DNA of 6,101 nt from Bulleidia sp. (GTDB taxonomy: Bacteria > Bacillota_I > Bacilli_A > Erysipelotrichales > Erysipelotrichaceae), in assembly GCA_016293365.1 (NCBI GenBank), contig JAEDEK010000114.1:1-6101 (forward strand). Direction: 5' to 3'. Numbering within the stretch: position 1 is the first letter of the stretch; each line of letters begins with the position of its first letter. The notes under the pieces were generated by a model. The model was not told where the DNA came from. It ran no database searches and saw only the letters and a list, made by a program, of their open reading frames with translations. Of this stretch, positions 6,046 to 6,101 are shown piece by piece. A program made the position numbers and the translations under genes.

Positions 6046-6087
6046 GAAAAAACAATGAATTTCTGATTTTTTACGTATATATACTTC

Positions 6088-6101
6088 AGGAGGATATCTC
6101 A
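6088..6101 (+). promoter_or_regulatory. Ribosome binding site of the next plus-strand gene
   Basis: AGGAGG (6088-6093) is followed by seven bases and then an A at the last position of the window. If the next bases are TG, a gene starts at 6101. The stretch 6046-6087 is AT-rich with TATATATACT at 6076-6085, but no -35 box is spaced for it and a start from it would fall inside the ribosome binding site, so I do not call a promoter. Confidence 0.6.

Noticed and set aside
6076..6085. TATATATACT as a promoter for the next gene
   Set aside because: No -35 box at 16-18 bp, and the transcript would start within the ribosome binding site at 6088-6093.

Overview
The window looks like chromosomal DNA of a low-to-moderate GC Gram-positive bacterium (Firmicutes/Bacillota, possibly a gut Erysipelotrichia or Clostridia member). 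The signs are a lipoteichoic acid synthase-type gene, lipoproteins with Gram-positive-style lipoboxes, GGAGG ribosome binding sites, a butyrate-kinase-family enzyme and short U-tailed intrinsic terminators. The lineage is an inference from gene content, not from a marker gene. There are no RNA genes, insertion sequences, CRISPR arrays or prophage genes.

Layout: (1) 1-507, minus strand: the N-terminal 169 residues of an LTA synthase/sulfatase-family membrane protein that runs off the left edge. (2) 508-613: a divergent intergenic region with a good extended -10 promoter for the plus strand and a possible -10 overlapped by an imperfect palindrome for the minus strand. (3) 614-898: a 94-aa three-helix membrane protein, ending in a hairpin plus six T's (886-916) that looks like an intrinsic terminator or attenuator. 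(4) 933-6018: five tightly packed plus-strand genes: a WG-repeat/SH3b lipoprotein, a family 2 glycosyltransferase with a C-terminal MarR-like winged-helix module, a divergent butyrate kinase homologue, a thioredoxin-fold lipoprotein with CxxC, and an MBL-fold metallohydrolase. Junctions are an 8-bp overlap, a 15-bp gap, a 4-bp overlap and a 1-bp gap. (5) 6015-6045: a strong intrinsic terminator. (6) 6088-6101: the ribosome binding site and probably the first base of the next plus-strand gene.

How the genes may work together is inference. Two products are predicted surface lipoproteins, one membrane protein leads the unit, one enzyme transfers sugars, and an LTA synthase-like gene sits divergently next door, so an envelope theme is plausible. 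The acyl kinase and MBL hydrolase are cytoplasmic enzymes with no obvious envelope role. The most unusual object is the glycosyltransferase-MarR fusion. The second is the acyl kinase, whose glycine-rich active-site loop departs from the family pattern and which carries an extra CxxC. The mixture is not a pathway I recognise.
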